From contig OZ255624.1 in NCBI GenBank assembly GCA_965276675.1, positions 2,914,001 to 2,978,000 of the forward strand: DNA of 64,000 nucleotides. Reading direction: 5' to 3'. Below the pieces are notes generated by a model. That model saw only the letters and a program-made list of their open reading frames with translations, was not told where the DNA came from and did not search any database. The DNA is from G965276675 sp965276675 (GTDB lineage: Bacteria > Acidobacteriota > Terriglobia > Terriglobales > Acidobacteriaceae). Every line of letters begins with the position of its first letter. Positions within the stretch are counted from its first letter, which is position 1. A program made the position numbers and the translations under genes. Shown in pieces: positions 38,400 through 46,739 of this stretch.

Positions 38400-39680
38400 T
38401 CATTGCATCGCCACGCGTAAGGCCATTTCTCGACCCAGCCTGACACTTTCAGAGATACCACGGTCTTCCGGATAGTAGAAACAGGTGTCCGCGATCTGCA
38501 GGCCTGCGATCGGGGTCTGCACTGGCGGGATCTTCGCGGCAAAGCCCGGCTCGCACACCGGCTGCGCATACCGCAGGCGCGCTACATAAGCGGAGAGGAT
38601 GTCCTCCGGCCCGAGCTTGGGGTTAATACGCCGGATATACCCGAAGGCCTCATCCAGCAGTGCCTTATCGGTCCACCCGAACTTCACGTTGTCCGTAGGC
38701 ATGTAATACGGGACATACACCACGACTTCGTCGCCTATGGGGCGCAGGTTGGTGAACTCGATAAGCCCCGGAATCGCAATATCCGGCTCAGAGACATTTA
38801 CCCAGAAGTGCGGTGTCACGGAGCGCCTAAGCTTAAAAACAAGACAGCATACGCCCGTGTTGTGGATAGCGTTGTACGCGGCTTTGGACTCCGGCGGCAG
38901 CTCCGGCACCATGGCAGAGACCAGTGGTGTCGGTACGGTACAGATCACAGCATCGGCCGGGTGGAAGCCCTCCGGTGTGTCGACGCCGGTCACCCGCCCA
39001 CTCTCGACCGTCACCCTCCCCACCGGGCACTTCAGGCGAATCGTTCCGCCGCGCGCGCGTATAGCTGCGCAGAGCGAATCCACCAGCGCCTGGCTGCCAC
39101 CTTCGATGTAGCCAAGCTCTTCCTGCATCAGCGACTTGCGCGAGCGCCCAATCCGCTTGATGCGCGTCCAGATCCAGGCCGCCGAGACATTATCGGCATA
39201 CTGGTAGAATTTCAGCGCAAAGAGCGGCTTCCAGAGGCGGTCGTAGACTTCTGTACCGCACCAGCGCGTAATCCATGAGCGCGCGGACTCTGTCTCGATG
39301 GAATCCCAGCGCTCGCGATGGGTCGATACGAAGGCGAAAAAACCATAGCGGAGTCGCGAGAGCAGACTTATCTCGGAGAACTTGAGCAGAGCCACGGGAT
39401 TGCCCCAGTCATGCAGACGTCCGCCGGTGAAGATCCCCATCGAAGTCACGCGCCAGCGCATGCGGTCGCCGATGCCCAACTCGCGCATCAACGCAAATGT
39501 AGGCTCATCGCTTTTGCATACAAAGTGATAAAAGCGTTCTATCGACAGCCCATCCAGATCGAAGTGTGCAGCCATGCCGCCTGGCTCCGGCGCTGCCTCC
39601 AACACTTCCACTGTGTGTCCAGCCTCGAGCGCGTGGTATGCCGCGGCCAGCCCCATCGCGCCAGCCCCAATGATGATCAC
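38400..39680 (-). CDS. NAD(P)/FAD-dependent oxidoreductase (amine oxidase/UGM-like)
   Basis: The 426-residue protein starts at a GTG with MIIIGAGAMGLAAAYHALEA (FAD GxGxxG at residues 5-10), then APEPGGMAAHFDLDGLSIER as in protoporphyrinogen-oxidase and UDP-galactopyranose-mutase relatives, and it ends with a FAD-contact segment IADTCFYYPEDRGISESVR. In polysaccharide loci such proteins act on sugar or lipid precursors. An in-frame stop precedes the GTG closely, so no earlier start is possible. The function is not settled by sequence. Confidence 0.82.
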   Translation of the reverse strand: MIIIGAGAMGLAAAYHALEAGHTVEVLEAAPEPGGMAAHFDLDGLSIERFYHFVCKSDEPTFALMRELGIGDRMRWRVTSMGIFTGGRLHDWGNPVALLKFSEISLLSRLRYGFFAFVSTHRERWDSIETESARSWITRWCGTEVYDRLWKPLFALKFYQYADNVSAAWIWTRIKRIGRSRKSLMQEELGYIEGGSQALVDSLCAAIRARGGTIRLKCPVGRVTVESGRVTGVDTPEGFHPADAVICTVPTPLVSAMVPELPPESKAAYNAIHNTGVCCLVFKLRRSVTPHFWVNVSEPDIAIPGLIEFTNLRPIGDEVVVYVPYYMPTDNVKFGWTDKALLDEAFGYIRRINPKLGPEDILSAYVARLRYAQPVCEPGFAAKIPPVQTPIAGLQIADTCFYYPEDRGISESVRLGREMALRVAMQ

Positions 39681-39814
39681 CTGCGCGATTACGTGCCCCC
39701 TCTACTGCACAGAAGTATAGTTTGCTGTGTGCTGCCAGTGACGCAAGCTACTGACCGGCTCAATACTGTCCAGAAGCTGCTCTGCTCACATCCTGCCATA
39801 CAATGCTGGGAGCT

Positions 39815-40750
39815 CTAAAATTCCAAGGCCACTCCTGAATACACTGGATCGCGAAAGGTACTTTCAAGCGCCTGCTTGAGGGGCGTTGCGCGCACCCCAA
39901 AGATCTGCGGCCAATCGATCACCTCGAAGACGTCGGGCGTCACCAGAGCCTCTAATTGTCTGGTGGTAAACGCAGGGTCTTTGTCGAACAGTGCATTCAG
40001 CCGTAGCAGCATCCAGAAGAGGATATAAGGCACCTTCTGTATGCGCGCCCTGGCCTTTGTTGCAGCTTTCACCGCGCGCATCAGATCGATGTAGTCGATC
40101 CGCTCCTGCCCGGCGATGTTGTATGAGCCCGTGGACTGGTGCTCGATCGCCGAGACGATGATGTCACACAGATCACCGGCGTAGAGAGGCTGCCGCAGGT
40201 ATCGCCCGGAGCCAGGAATAGGGAATACCGGCACGCGCTGCATGAAACGTGCCAGCCAGCCCACGTGCTTGCGATCGAACCAGCCAAACATCAATGTCGG
40301 GCGCAAGACGACATGCTTGATCCCGCAGGCTTCGACGAGCGCCTCCTGCGCCTTTTTTGTTTCGGTGTAATCGTCCACCGCCATCGAGTCCACGACAGAA
40401 GACGAGATGTGCACAATGTACGGAACACCGTGGTGGGCGGCGGACTCCAGCAGCCGGGCGGTTGCGTCCACATTGTTGCGCACGAACTCGCCCGGCTCCA
40501 AGCCGCCGATCTGCGCATGGCAGATCACCAGCGCCTGACAGCCTGTCAGTTCATCCTGCCAGCCATCTTCTGTGGCCAAGTTCTTACGCAAGGTCCGCAC
40601 GGACGGATGAAAACGTTCCACGACCTTAACGTTCCTGGCGTGCTTGTCGATCGCTACAATCTCCGCAAAGCCATTTGCCTTGAGCCGCGGAATCAAATTC
40701 TGCCCCACCAGTCCGGCGGCACCCGTCACCACAATCTTTTTTTGCGTCAT
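39815..40750 (-). CDS. NAD-dependent epimerase/dehydratase (extended SDR)
   Basis: The 311-residue protein starts MTQKKIVVTGAAGLVGQNL (NAD-binding GxxGxxG), with HISSSVVDSMAVDDYTETKK containing the YxxxK catalytic pair and a preceding Ser. It likely changes a nucleotide sugar for surface polysaccharide. Open frame extends to 40858, but the ATG at 40750 has an AGGA site and starts directly at the fold. It is followed by the FAD oxidoreductase gene after 134 bases. Confidence 0.87.
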   Translation of the reverse strand: MTQKKIVVTGAAGLVGQNLIPRLKANGFAEIVAIDKHARNVKVVERFHPSVRTLRKNLATEDGWQDELTGCQALVICHAQIGGLEPGEFVRNNVDATARLLESAAHHGVPYIVHISSSVVDSMAVDDYTETKKAQEALVEACGIKHVVLRPTLMFGWFDRKHVGWLARFMQRVPVFPIPGSGRYLRQPLYAGDLCDIIVSAIEHQSTGSYNIAGQERIDYIDLMRAVKAATKARARIQKVPYILFWMLLRLNALFDKDPAFTTRQLEALVTPDVFEVIDWPQIFGVRATPLKQALESTFRDPVYSGVALEF

Positions 40751-40899
40751 CTTGTCCTGCCAGGCTGGGCTTCCTATGAGAGGCGATACCGCATGATAAT
40801 ACGGGCGGAGACCATGGCGTAAATCGCCAGTCCACCCGCTCAAAGGCAACGGGTGCACTCAATATCGAGTATTCGGCCAGGAGTCTTTCGATGACCCCT

Positions 40900-41190
40900 C
40901 TACCGACCAGACGCTGCAGCTCTGGCCTGCATCTCGATCTGTATCCGAAACTGCAGCTTCATTTCCATGGCCAGCGACTGCAAGGTGCGGTTGTGCTGGA
41001 ACTCCCTCAGGTTTGCATCAACACGCTGCTCTGCATAGACCACGGCGGCCTCCACGCTGACGGGATCGTCCGGCTGGTAGGCATAAGACATCAGCTCGCC
41101 GTTCACCCGCGCGATAACCTCTTCGAACTCTTCCTTGAGCGTCTCGGCTTCTTCCTGCGAACCCACAGTGATGTTGATCTCGTCCGTCAT
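40900..41190 (-). CDS. Small unrecognised protein, last gene of the ubiquitin-like/T6SS minus-strand run
   Basis: The 96-residue product is acidic and helical, with no signal peptide. It starts MTDEINITVGSQEEAETLKE and ends QFRIQIEMQARAAASGR. The ATG overlaps the stop of the previous gene (ATGA). The mid part EEFEEVIARVNGELMSYAY suggests a coiled or adaptor-like helix. No family was recognised; its place in the run suggests a chaperone or accessory role, which is inference. Confidence 0.65.
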   Translation of the reverse strand: MTDEINITVGSQEEAETLKEEFEEVIARVNGELMSYAYQPDDPVSVEAAVVYAEQRVDANLREFQHNRTLQSLAMEMKLQFRIQIEMQARAAASGR

Positions 41191-41972
41191 GACTGTCCTC
41201 CGGGTTTTCCTCCGGCCCCTGTTGCCAGGCTGAGTGACCACGCGACTGGGCCATCGCCTTCCCCCAGCCGCCGCATGCCGAGTGCGCGGAATCTGGCTTC
41301 GAGATCGGTGCGCGCCAGCAGTAGCAGTGCGCCTTCTTCGAACACCTCGCGGATGTAGACCTGTGCGTTGCCAAGCCACGCATCCAGATCTTCGGCATGA
41401 ACTTTCTCGAGCGATTTCACGTGGAGCAATGGTAAATAAAAGCGAAAGGTCTGGAACTCGCGTTCCTTGATCAGGGGCAGTAACGATTGCAGAGTGTTCT
41501 TCATGAATGCATCCGCCGTGCCATTTAGTAGCAGTAGCGTTTGCAGTCCACGACCGGTCAAAACTTTTCGAGCTCCTTCAGTTCCATTAGGTTTGGAGAC
41601 GAAGATAGCGCTCCGCATAAAGATGGGCGGCGGTGTCCCGAAATCCACATCCATGAAGTCTGCAAGAGTCAGTGAGCGGGGAGGCTCACCGGTGGGGTCG
41701 AAAGCGAAACCCATGGTGGGTCCCCAGGCGCGCGCGTTTGGACTGATCAGGCTGGAGGCGCCGTCGCGATGCAGTTCGGCTGTATCGATCCACACCGAGG
41801 GGGTAAGGTTCAGCGCAGCACAGAGTGTCTGGGATAACATCTGCGCGACTTCAGCAAGCCGCGGCCGTTCCTCCTTCGGGATCGGATATTTTCCTGTGTG
41901 CATCCGAAAGGCCTGCCAGGGAAGCGGGGCTGGTACCGGTTCAAAGACAAACTCACGATCCTTTGAGCTCAT
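41187..41972 (-). CDS. Unrecognised protein in the secretion-linked run
   Basis: The 261-residue product has no signal peptide or membrane helix. It has an N-terminal FEPVPAPLPWQAFRMHTGKY and a middle GRGLQTLLLLNGTADAFMKN. No JAMM metallopeptidase motif or other catalytic signature was found. Both ends overlap neighbours by ATGA, so it is co-translated with the 300-residue and 96-residue proteins. Function unknown. Confidence 0.7.
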   Translation of the reverse strand: MSSKDREFVFEPVPAPLPWQAFRMHTGKYPIPKEERPRLAEVAQMLSQTLCAALNLTPSVWIDTAELHRDGASSLISPNARAWGPTMGFAFDPTGEPPRSLTLADFMDVDFGTPPPIFMRSAIFVSKPNGTEGARKVLTGRGLQTLLLLNGTADAFMKNTLQSLLPLIKEREFQTFRFYLPLLHVKSLEKVHAEDLDAWLGNAQVYIREVFEEGALLLLARTDLEARFRALGMRRLGEGDGPVAWSLSLATGAGGKPGGQS

Positions 41973-42871
41973 TGAAAGTAGCCCATCCCTTTCCCCTCCA
42001 TAGCCTCAAGGAGAAAGACCAGCTTCTCGTCGAACTTCGGATCTTTGAGAGCGAGCAGCAGTCCTTTGTCGGCCTGACTTTCAATACAGTATCCGGCAAA
42101 GATTTCGAACCATTTTGCGCGTTCCTCTGGAGTGGCGTCGAAGAAGTGCTGGCTTCGTAGGCGCGGCAGAATGAACGGCGCACCGCGCTTGATTGCCTCA
42201 TTGCTGAGGTGTGCTGCAAAGACCTCCTTGCTCCGCTTCAGGAAGGGGTGCTTGTAACGGAACCCCTGGCGGAGTTGCGCATTAAAGTCGACGCCTTGCA
42301 TGGCGGGATGCGTGCGAAGGACGCGCGGAATCTCGATGACTGGCGCCTTGGTCTCTTCGCTTTGCGCGAGCCAAAGGATGAGCATGCCGCCAACACCGAA
42401 GAAATCGCGACGCTGCTCGCTATCCTGCAGGCCAGCAAACCAGCAGCAATAATCGGGCGCGAAATGGTCGACGCTGATGCTGCCGTCCGCTGCCGGGTTC
42501 TCTACCATATCCTTGATTTCTAGTGTTGTAGGCGTCGCGGGCATCTGCGCCCCGGGAGTTAGCACCATGCCAGTCAATGGACGGTAAGTCATCAGCGTTT
42601 CGGTAAAGCGCTGGTTCAGCTCCTCCCGCGCGTATTTCAACTGGAGAAAGTTTTCGGTCAGGAACTCCTGCTTGGCAAGCTCATCCCGCAGCAGGTCCAG
42701 AAAGGTGAGTATCCACTCCCGTTGGCGAAACTTAACAGGGAAAGTGTCGATGGGCAGCCAATAGAGCGAGATGTCTTCCAGCGCTGTAGCGCGGACAAAC
42801 GGAGAGAGGGAATCGTCAGTAAGCGCGGGGCTAAGCCGCTGGCGGTAAGGCGCGGGAGGCAAAGAATTCAT
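41969..42871 (-). CDS. Unrecognised protein in the secretion-linked run
   Basis: The 300-residue product starts MNSLPPAPYRQRLSPALTDD; a helical segment LTFLDLLRDELAKQEFLTEN follows, then an aromatic-rich part (DHFAPDYCCWFAGLQD). No known domain was recognised. It is coupled by ATGA to the gene after it and lies 103 bases after the small membrane protein gene. It could be an effector, adaptor or structural protein of the neighbouring apparatus; nothing in the sequence decides this. Confidence 0.7.
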   Translation of the reverse strand: MNSLPPAPYRQRLSPALTDDSLSPFVRATALEDISLYWLPIDTFPVKFRQREWILTFLDLLRDELAKQEFLTENFLQLKYAREELNQRFTETLMTYRPLTGMVLTPGAQMPATPTTLEIKDMVENPAADGSISVDHFAPDYCCWFAGLQDSEQRRDFFGVGGMLILWLAQSEETKAPVIEIPRVLRTHPAMQGVDFNAQLRQGFRYKHPFLKRSKEVFAAHLSNEAIKRGAPFILPRLRSQHFFDATPEERAKWFEIFAGYCIESQADKGLLLALKDPKFDEKLVFLLEAMEGKGMGYFQ

Positions 42872-42974
42872 AGTGTGATTGCAAGGTTTTCTAAGTAGGC
42901 TGATGATTGGCTAGCGTGAGTTATGCAACAGCTCTGCTACCACTTTGATATGCATTGGACGACGTGTCAGATAT

Positions 42975-43520
42975 TCACTCTCCACAACGATGAAATTTTA
43001 CGCTGCCCAGGATGTGGTCGCCGCGCAAATCACAGTCGAAGGTGAGTTGCCCATCGATTTCTTGTTGGCCGCCGCGCGTATATCTGCCGTTGCCGTGAGC
43101 CGAATTTTTTAGTGGGTCACATTGCAACCAGTCAAGATGCTGTGGACCATGGGGCGTGTGTACCTCCAGAGTGGCTCTGCCAGACGCATTCTGCCGCACT
43201 GCTATCAGCAATTGTCGATGGTCAAACAAGTCGATCCCTTTCGCGCCAGCATCGCGTGCTAACTTGCACCCGTTCACATCCCAGTCCACGACCTCACTTG
43301 CCCTTGATCCCTTAGCGTCATAGTTAAGGCCGCCTCTTGCATCGTTCTTATGGTAGGTATCGTCGAAATCATCGAAGTAGACCTTCCAGACTCCTAACGC
43401 AAAAGCAGCGGCTATCAGTGTCGAAATCAACCCGCCATAGAGAGCGGCCTTCTTCCCCTTACCAGGATGACGCGATCTCAGTGGAGTCGCTCGTATGCCG
43501 TTTACCCTAAGTTCTGGCAC
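42975..43520 (-). CDS. Single-pass membrane protein of unknown function
   Basis: The 181-residue product starts at a GTG with GGAGG 5 bases upstream; an in-frame extension to 43604 overlaps the previous gene and is not preferred. A basic cytoplasmic tail (LRSRHPGKGKKAA) is followed by one helix (LYGGLISTLIAAAFALGVW), then a polar outer domain with four Cys that may form disulphides. Its position next to a two-helix membrane protein and a spike-like protein suggests an envelope component or immunity-type role. Confidence 0.68.
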   Translation of the reverse strand: MPELRVNGIRATPLRSRHPGKGKKAALYGGLISTLIAAAFALGVWKVYFDDFDDTYHKNDARGGLNYDAKGSRASEVVDWDVNGCKLARDAGAKGIDLFDHRQLLIAVRQNASGRATLEVHTPHGPQHLDWLQCDPLKNSAHGNGRYTRGGQQEIDGQLTFDCDLRGDHILGSVKFHRCGE

Positions 43521-43534
43521 GAGCGCCTCCTTCC

Positions 43535-44080
43535 CTAGCGTGCATGGTTCAGGAATCGATTGATCGCATTCACAGCTTCGTCCTGCCCATGCCGGTTGGA
43601 CCACATCGGGTATGCCAAATCCGCGCCATCCTTGGTCACCAGGCGAATACGTCTGCTATTTGGGGCAGAATCGAGAACAGCCCTGTCAACGTCATGGAGA
43701 TTTCGAGAAACCGTCTTTCCCGGCAAAAAGAGAGTCATTTTAGCGGTCATAGACGCGGTGTCGTTCGTCCCATCGAGAACGATACTTCCACTAGAGTACG
43801 AAGCCGCCCAGATGAATGCCAATAATAAAATGCTGCCGGCTGTCATTCCGAAGAAAAGCTTGAGTGCGAATTCCTTGACCTGCGGAAGAGTTTTGTTGGG
43901 AAACGTCAGAGGCTGTCTCTTGTACATGCGTACCGGTGTGAGGGCGCACGGGATGAAGACGAGAAGCAAGATCGCGAGAATGGCACAGATCAGCCAACTG
44001 GAGAACAGCGATCCACCCGGCACAACTACCTGGAGCTGCGAAGCCGACGGGTAGGTCAGATGGTAAGCACTCGCGGACAT
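43535..44080 (-). CDS. Two-helix membrane protein of unknown function
   Basis: The 181-residue product has hydrophobic helices near residues 29-50 (WLICAILAILLLVFIPCAL) and 75-93 (LFFGMTAGSILLLAFIWAA) and a C-terminal polar domain ending AVNAINRFLNHAR. It lies 9 bases after the spike-like gene and 14 bases before the single-pass protein, so the three are likely co-expressed. A role as immunity or anchoring protein is possible, not shown. Confidence 0.68.
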   Translation of the reverse strand: MSASAYHLTYPSASQLQVVVPGGSLFSSWLICAILAILLLVFIPCALTPVRMYKRQPLTFPNKTLPQVKEFALKLFFGMTAGSILLLAFIWAASYSSGSIVLDGTNDTASMTAKMTLFLPGKTVSRNLHDVDRAVLDSAPNSRRIRLVTKDGADLAYPMWSNRHGQDEAVNAINRFLNHAR

Positions 44081-44089
44081 TGCGCTCCT

Positions 44090-44833
44090 TTAAGCAAATG
44101 GGCTGTCGATATGAACGCCGATGCAGATACCAATGCGGATCGGCATGATCAGCGTCTTTGGACCGCCGGCCTTGACCTCTACAGCATGCAACTTAGCGCT
44201 GAACTCCTTGGCCTCGGCATTTGCAGCCCGTTCCTGCACATCGAAGGCGCACACCCCATTGGCAAATCCACCCGCCTCTACCTTGGCGCCAAAGGCCTCC
44301 GCTGTAGCTCCTAGTCCTTCTGCGTTCAGCACGACTGCTTCCACGCTGGTCCCCTTCGCTTCGAAGGAAGTCGCTTTTACGGCGAGATCAACCGTTTTAA
44401 ATTCACCTTCGACGTTAAAGATCTCAAAAGTGTGGGTCGGATTAATCAGATGATCCGACTCGTGATGGTATTCAGTACGCTTCTCGAAATACTCAAAGAA
44501 GCTGTGCGCATGAAAATATTGCTTGTAATCTTCGGTACGCGTGTCTTCGGTCTTAGCACCCACTTTATAAGTCAGGTTTTCGTCGATCGTCCACTCTTCG
44601 TTCTCTTTGATATGTGTCTTCAGATCTTTCTCGATGTTTTCAGTCTGGTTGCCTTTGATCTCCTGCCAGCGGTCGCCATGGATCAGCTTTACATCAACGC
44701 CAGTGGTGCCGCCGAGCCCCGTTGCAGAGGTGATGCTGCCATAGCCCAGGGCTTTGGAAGCCGGTAAGGCGTGATCTTTGCCGGGATCTGGAACAGCTCT
44801 CTGGTTCGCTGGAGTTCCATTGAAAACGCTCAT
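44090..44833 (-). CDS. Beta-helical spike-like protein (VgrG C-terminus/Gp5-like)
   Basis: The 247-residue product has short repeats typical of a triple beta-helix: DVKLIHGDRWQEIKGNQTEN, then IEKDLKTHIKENEEWTIDEN and LTYKVGAKTEDTRTEDY. The same kind of repeat is found in the C-terminal needle of VgrG and phage Gp5. The C-terminal half is Ala/Glu-rich with repeating VEA/AKV units. It lacks the VgrG gp27-like head, so if it is a tip it is a needle only, or a secreted stalk protein. GGAGG lies 7 bases before the ATG at 44833. Confidence 0.55.
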   Translation of the reverse strand: MSVFNGTPANQRAVPDPGKDHALPASKALGYGSITSATGLGGTTGVDVKLIHGDRWQEIKGNQTENIEKDLKTHIKENEEWTIDENLTYKVGAKTEDTRTEDYKQYFHAHSFFEYFEKRTEYHHESDHLINPTHTFEIFNVEGEFKTVDLAVKATSFEAKGTSVEAVVLNAEGLGATAEAFGAKVEAGGFANGVCAFDVQERAANAEAKEFSAKLHAVEVKAGGPKTLIMPIRIGICIGVHIDSPFA

Positions 44834-44934
44834 TGCAGTCACCTCCGTACCCGAGTCTAAAAGTAAAGTTGGCCCTTATCGTACTCCGCGCCCTACAGTA
44901 TCGCGTAAACTCCTCAATAGGTATCAACACGGAG

Positions 44935-45939
44935 TTACGGTGAAATGCATGGCTCTTCCCCGGCAGCCATCAGCCGCCGTCTCGGCGCCTCCGAGAGCTC
45001 CGCAAATGCGGGAATCGGGTCGATCGCGCTTCGCTGCCATTGAACCCCCATGCCACTTAGCAGATCTTCTAATTCTGCCGGGCTTTGCACCCGGTCCTCT
45101 TTGGTGCGGGCAAGGGAGCGACGCAGCAGTGCTGCAAGTTCCACGTCTCCGTCCAACTCTTGCGGGAGCAACAGGTCGCCTGCCAGGTGTTTTTCCTCCA
45201 CCTCGCGCAGCGTCTCCGCGCAGTAGGGTGGATGGCCTGCCAGCATCTCGAAGAGAATCGCTCCCAAGGAGTAGAGATCGCTACGGATGTCCAGCGAACC
45301 ACCCTCGATCTGCTCCGGGCTCATGTAGAGCGGTGTACCGGCGCGCGTGGTTCGATCTGCCCGATGTCCGGGACCGATAGCCCGTGAGAGGCCAAAGTCA
45401 AAGACCTGGTAGAGACCAAAGGTGTTGAGGCGGATATTGCCGGGCGTCAGGTCACAATGGAGCACGCCACGGCTCTCCGCGTACATCAGCGCGCTGCCGA
45501 TCTGGGCGGCTGCGCGCAAAGCCTCCCGGCGGTCGATACGCTTGAGCCGGCCCAGAATGTGGTCCAGGTCCTCGCCCTGGATAAAAGGCATGACGATATA
45601 GAAGAGTCCGTCCGCTTCGCCCAGATCGAGGATCGAGGCGATGTTGGGATGTCCGGAGAGCGAGGCGGCGTGAATGGCTTCGGTGCGAAAGCGCGCGAGG
45701 AACTCGGGCTCCTCGGCAAGCTGCGCATGCAAAACTTTGACGGCGAAAAGTCCCCGATGAAGCCGATGCCGGAGTTGAAAGACCGACGACATGCCGCCTG
45801 CCCCAACCGGACGCAGGACTTCATACCGATTCCCAAAGATCACCTCAAGACGGAGCGCCAACTCGCGCAGATCGGGCGCCGTGAAGCCCGTCTCCCGAGT
45901 CGCGACAGGCGCGCTCGTGCCCAGGCCGAGACTGATCAT
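44935..45939 (-). CDS. Ser/Thr protein kinase of the secretion/ubiquitin-like locus
   Basis: The 334-residue protein is an almost complete Hanks-type kinase without a membrane helix. The Gly loop is PVGAGGMSSVF (residues 45-55), Lys68 lies in FAVKVLH, the catalytic loop reads HCDLTPGN (161-168) and DFG is at 181-183, then GTPLYMSPEQ. The loop has Cys where most kinases have Arg (non-RD) and Thr where Lys is usual. The ATG overlaps the E2 stop. In known T6SS loci a kinase (PpkA) phosphorylates an FHA protein; here an FHA gene lies across the divergent promoter. No phosphatase gene is seen. Confidence 0.9.
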   Translation of the reverse strand: MISLGLGTSAPVATRETGFTAPDLRELALRLEVIFGNRYEVLRPVGAGGMSSVFQLRHRLHRGLFAVKVLHAQLAEEPEFLARFRTEAIHAASLSGHPNIASILDLGEADGLFYIVMPFIQGEDLDHILGRLKRIDRREALRAAAQIGSALMYAESRGVLHCDLTPGNIRLNTFGLYQVFDFGLSRAIGPGHRADRTTRAGTPLYMSPEQIEGGSLDIRSDLYSLGAILFEMLAGHPPYCAETLREVEEKHLAGDLLLPQELDGDVELAALLRRSLARTKEDRVQSPAELEDLLSGMGVQWQRSAIDPIPAFAELSEAPRRRLMAAGEEPCISP

Positions 45940-46508
45940 GACAGCCGGCGCCGCACGGATGTGGCCGCTTCCGGCAGCCACTCTCCGCCTTCCACATGCG
46001 TGAGTGTTGAACACTCCAGCATTGCGGCCGCAGTGTTGGTGGCTGCCCACTGGAGCGCATCGGGCTGCATGACGTGCTGCGGATCGGGATTGGTCAGCCT
46101 CCAGGTGAGCACGGCGACTGTTTTGAAGAGGGCATCTTCCACCGTATGCGCGACCCTGTGCCGATCCCAGAGACAGATAAACCCCGTCTCCGGATGTACG
46201 TTGGGATGGAAGACCGGGTCGTCGATGTAAGCCTCAGAGGGCATGCTGGGATAGTACCGGGGAAAGCGGATGCGGAGCCGGTGAGAGTGACGAATGAGCG
46301 GTGCGGATTCCCCAAATGGGGCTCTCACCAGCCCCGGGACTGCTTCGAGAGTGAAGCCAACGCTCTCCCGAGCGTAGACCAGGTCGCGGAGCCGGGAAGG
46401 GTTCGCCTGGGCCAGCCGCGTCAGCAAAGCCTGCTCTGCTGCGACGCGGCGCGCATGTGGGCTGAGATCGCTATCCGTTGGTGGCAATGGTCGAGACCCG
46501 GAGCACAT
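45936..46508 (-). CDS. Bacterial E2-like ubiquitin-conjugating enzyme
   Basis: The 190-residue product has the E2 (UBC) core: RLRIRFPRYYPSMPSEAYI followed by the active site PVFHPNVHPETGFICLWD, with HPN at 101-103 and the presumed catalytic Cys112. The family takes an activated ubiquitin-like protein from E1 onto this Cys and passes it to a target. The HPN triad is complete, so it should be active. The start at ATG 46508 overlaps the ubiquitin-like gene by 38 bases; further in-frame ATGs lie upstream to 46574. It is followed by a kinase gene with ATGA overlap. Confidence 0.87.
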   Translation of the reverse strand: MCSGSRPLPPTDSDLSPHARRVAAEQALLTRLAQANPSRLRDLVYARESVGFTLEAVPGLVRAPFGESAPLIRHSHRLRIRFPRYYPSMPSEAYIDDPVFHPNVHPETGFICLWDRHRVAHTVEDALFKTVAVLTWRLTNPDPQHVMQPDALQWAATNTAAAMLECSTLTHVEGGEWLPEAATSVRRRLS

Positions 46509-46731
46509 CGTTCGCGCGCACTCCCTGAGGTGGCAGAGGCGTGGCGAAGTCCAAGCTCTGGCCATTCCACACAACCTCCGGCTCCCCGTCGCCCTTCAGC
46601 ATGTCGCCCCGCTCGCGCAGATCGAAGAGAATTTCCTCCAGCACCATGTTGAGGTTCTCTTCGTCATCGATGTCGACGTTGTACTTGGTTTCGCCGCGGA
46701 CGGTATCAAAGTAAATCTGGTACTTGGGCAT
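46471..46731 (-). CDS. Ubiquitin-like beta-grasp protein
   Basis: The 86-residue protein has the order expected for a beta-grasp fold: strand KYQIYFDT, strand TKYNVDIDDE, helix NLNMVLEEILFDLRERG, strand PEVVWNGQSLD, then LPPQGVRANDVLRVST, which parallels the end of ubiquitin and YukD/EsaB. It ends in Asn-Gly, so one Gly is already exposed and no protease would be needed. It lies 8 bases after the RING-like gene. The ATG at 46731 fits the fold; upstream open frame to 46848 is not needed. Its role as a protein tag is inferred from the E1, E2 and RING-like neighbours. Confidence 0.82.
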   Translation of the reverse strand: MPKYQIYFDTVRGETKYNVDIDDEENLNMVLEEILFDLRERGDMLKGDGEPEVVWNGQSLDFATPLPPQGVRANDVLRVSTIATNG

Positions 46732-46739
46732 AGTGGGTC

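Noticed and set aside
41187..41972. Possible JAB/JAMM deubiquitinase that would complete the ubiquitin-like set
   Set aside because: No HxH...S..D metal motif is present in this or the neighbouring unassigned proteins.
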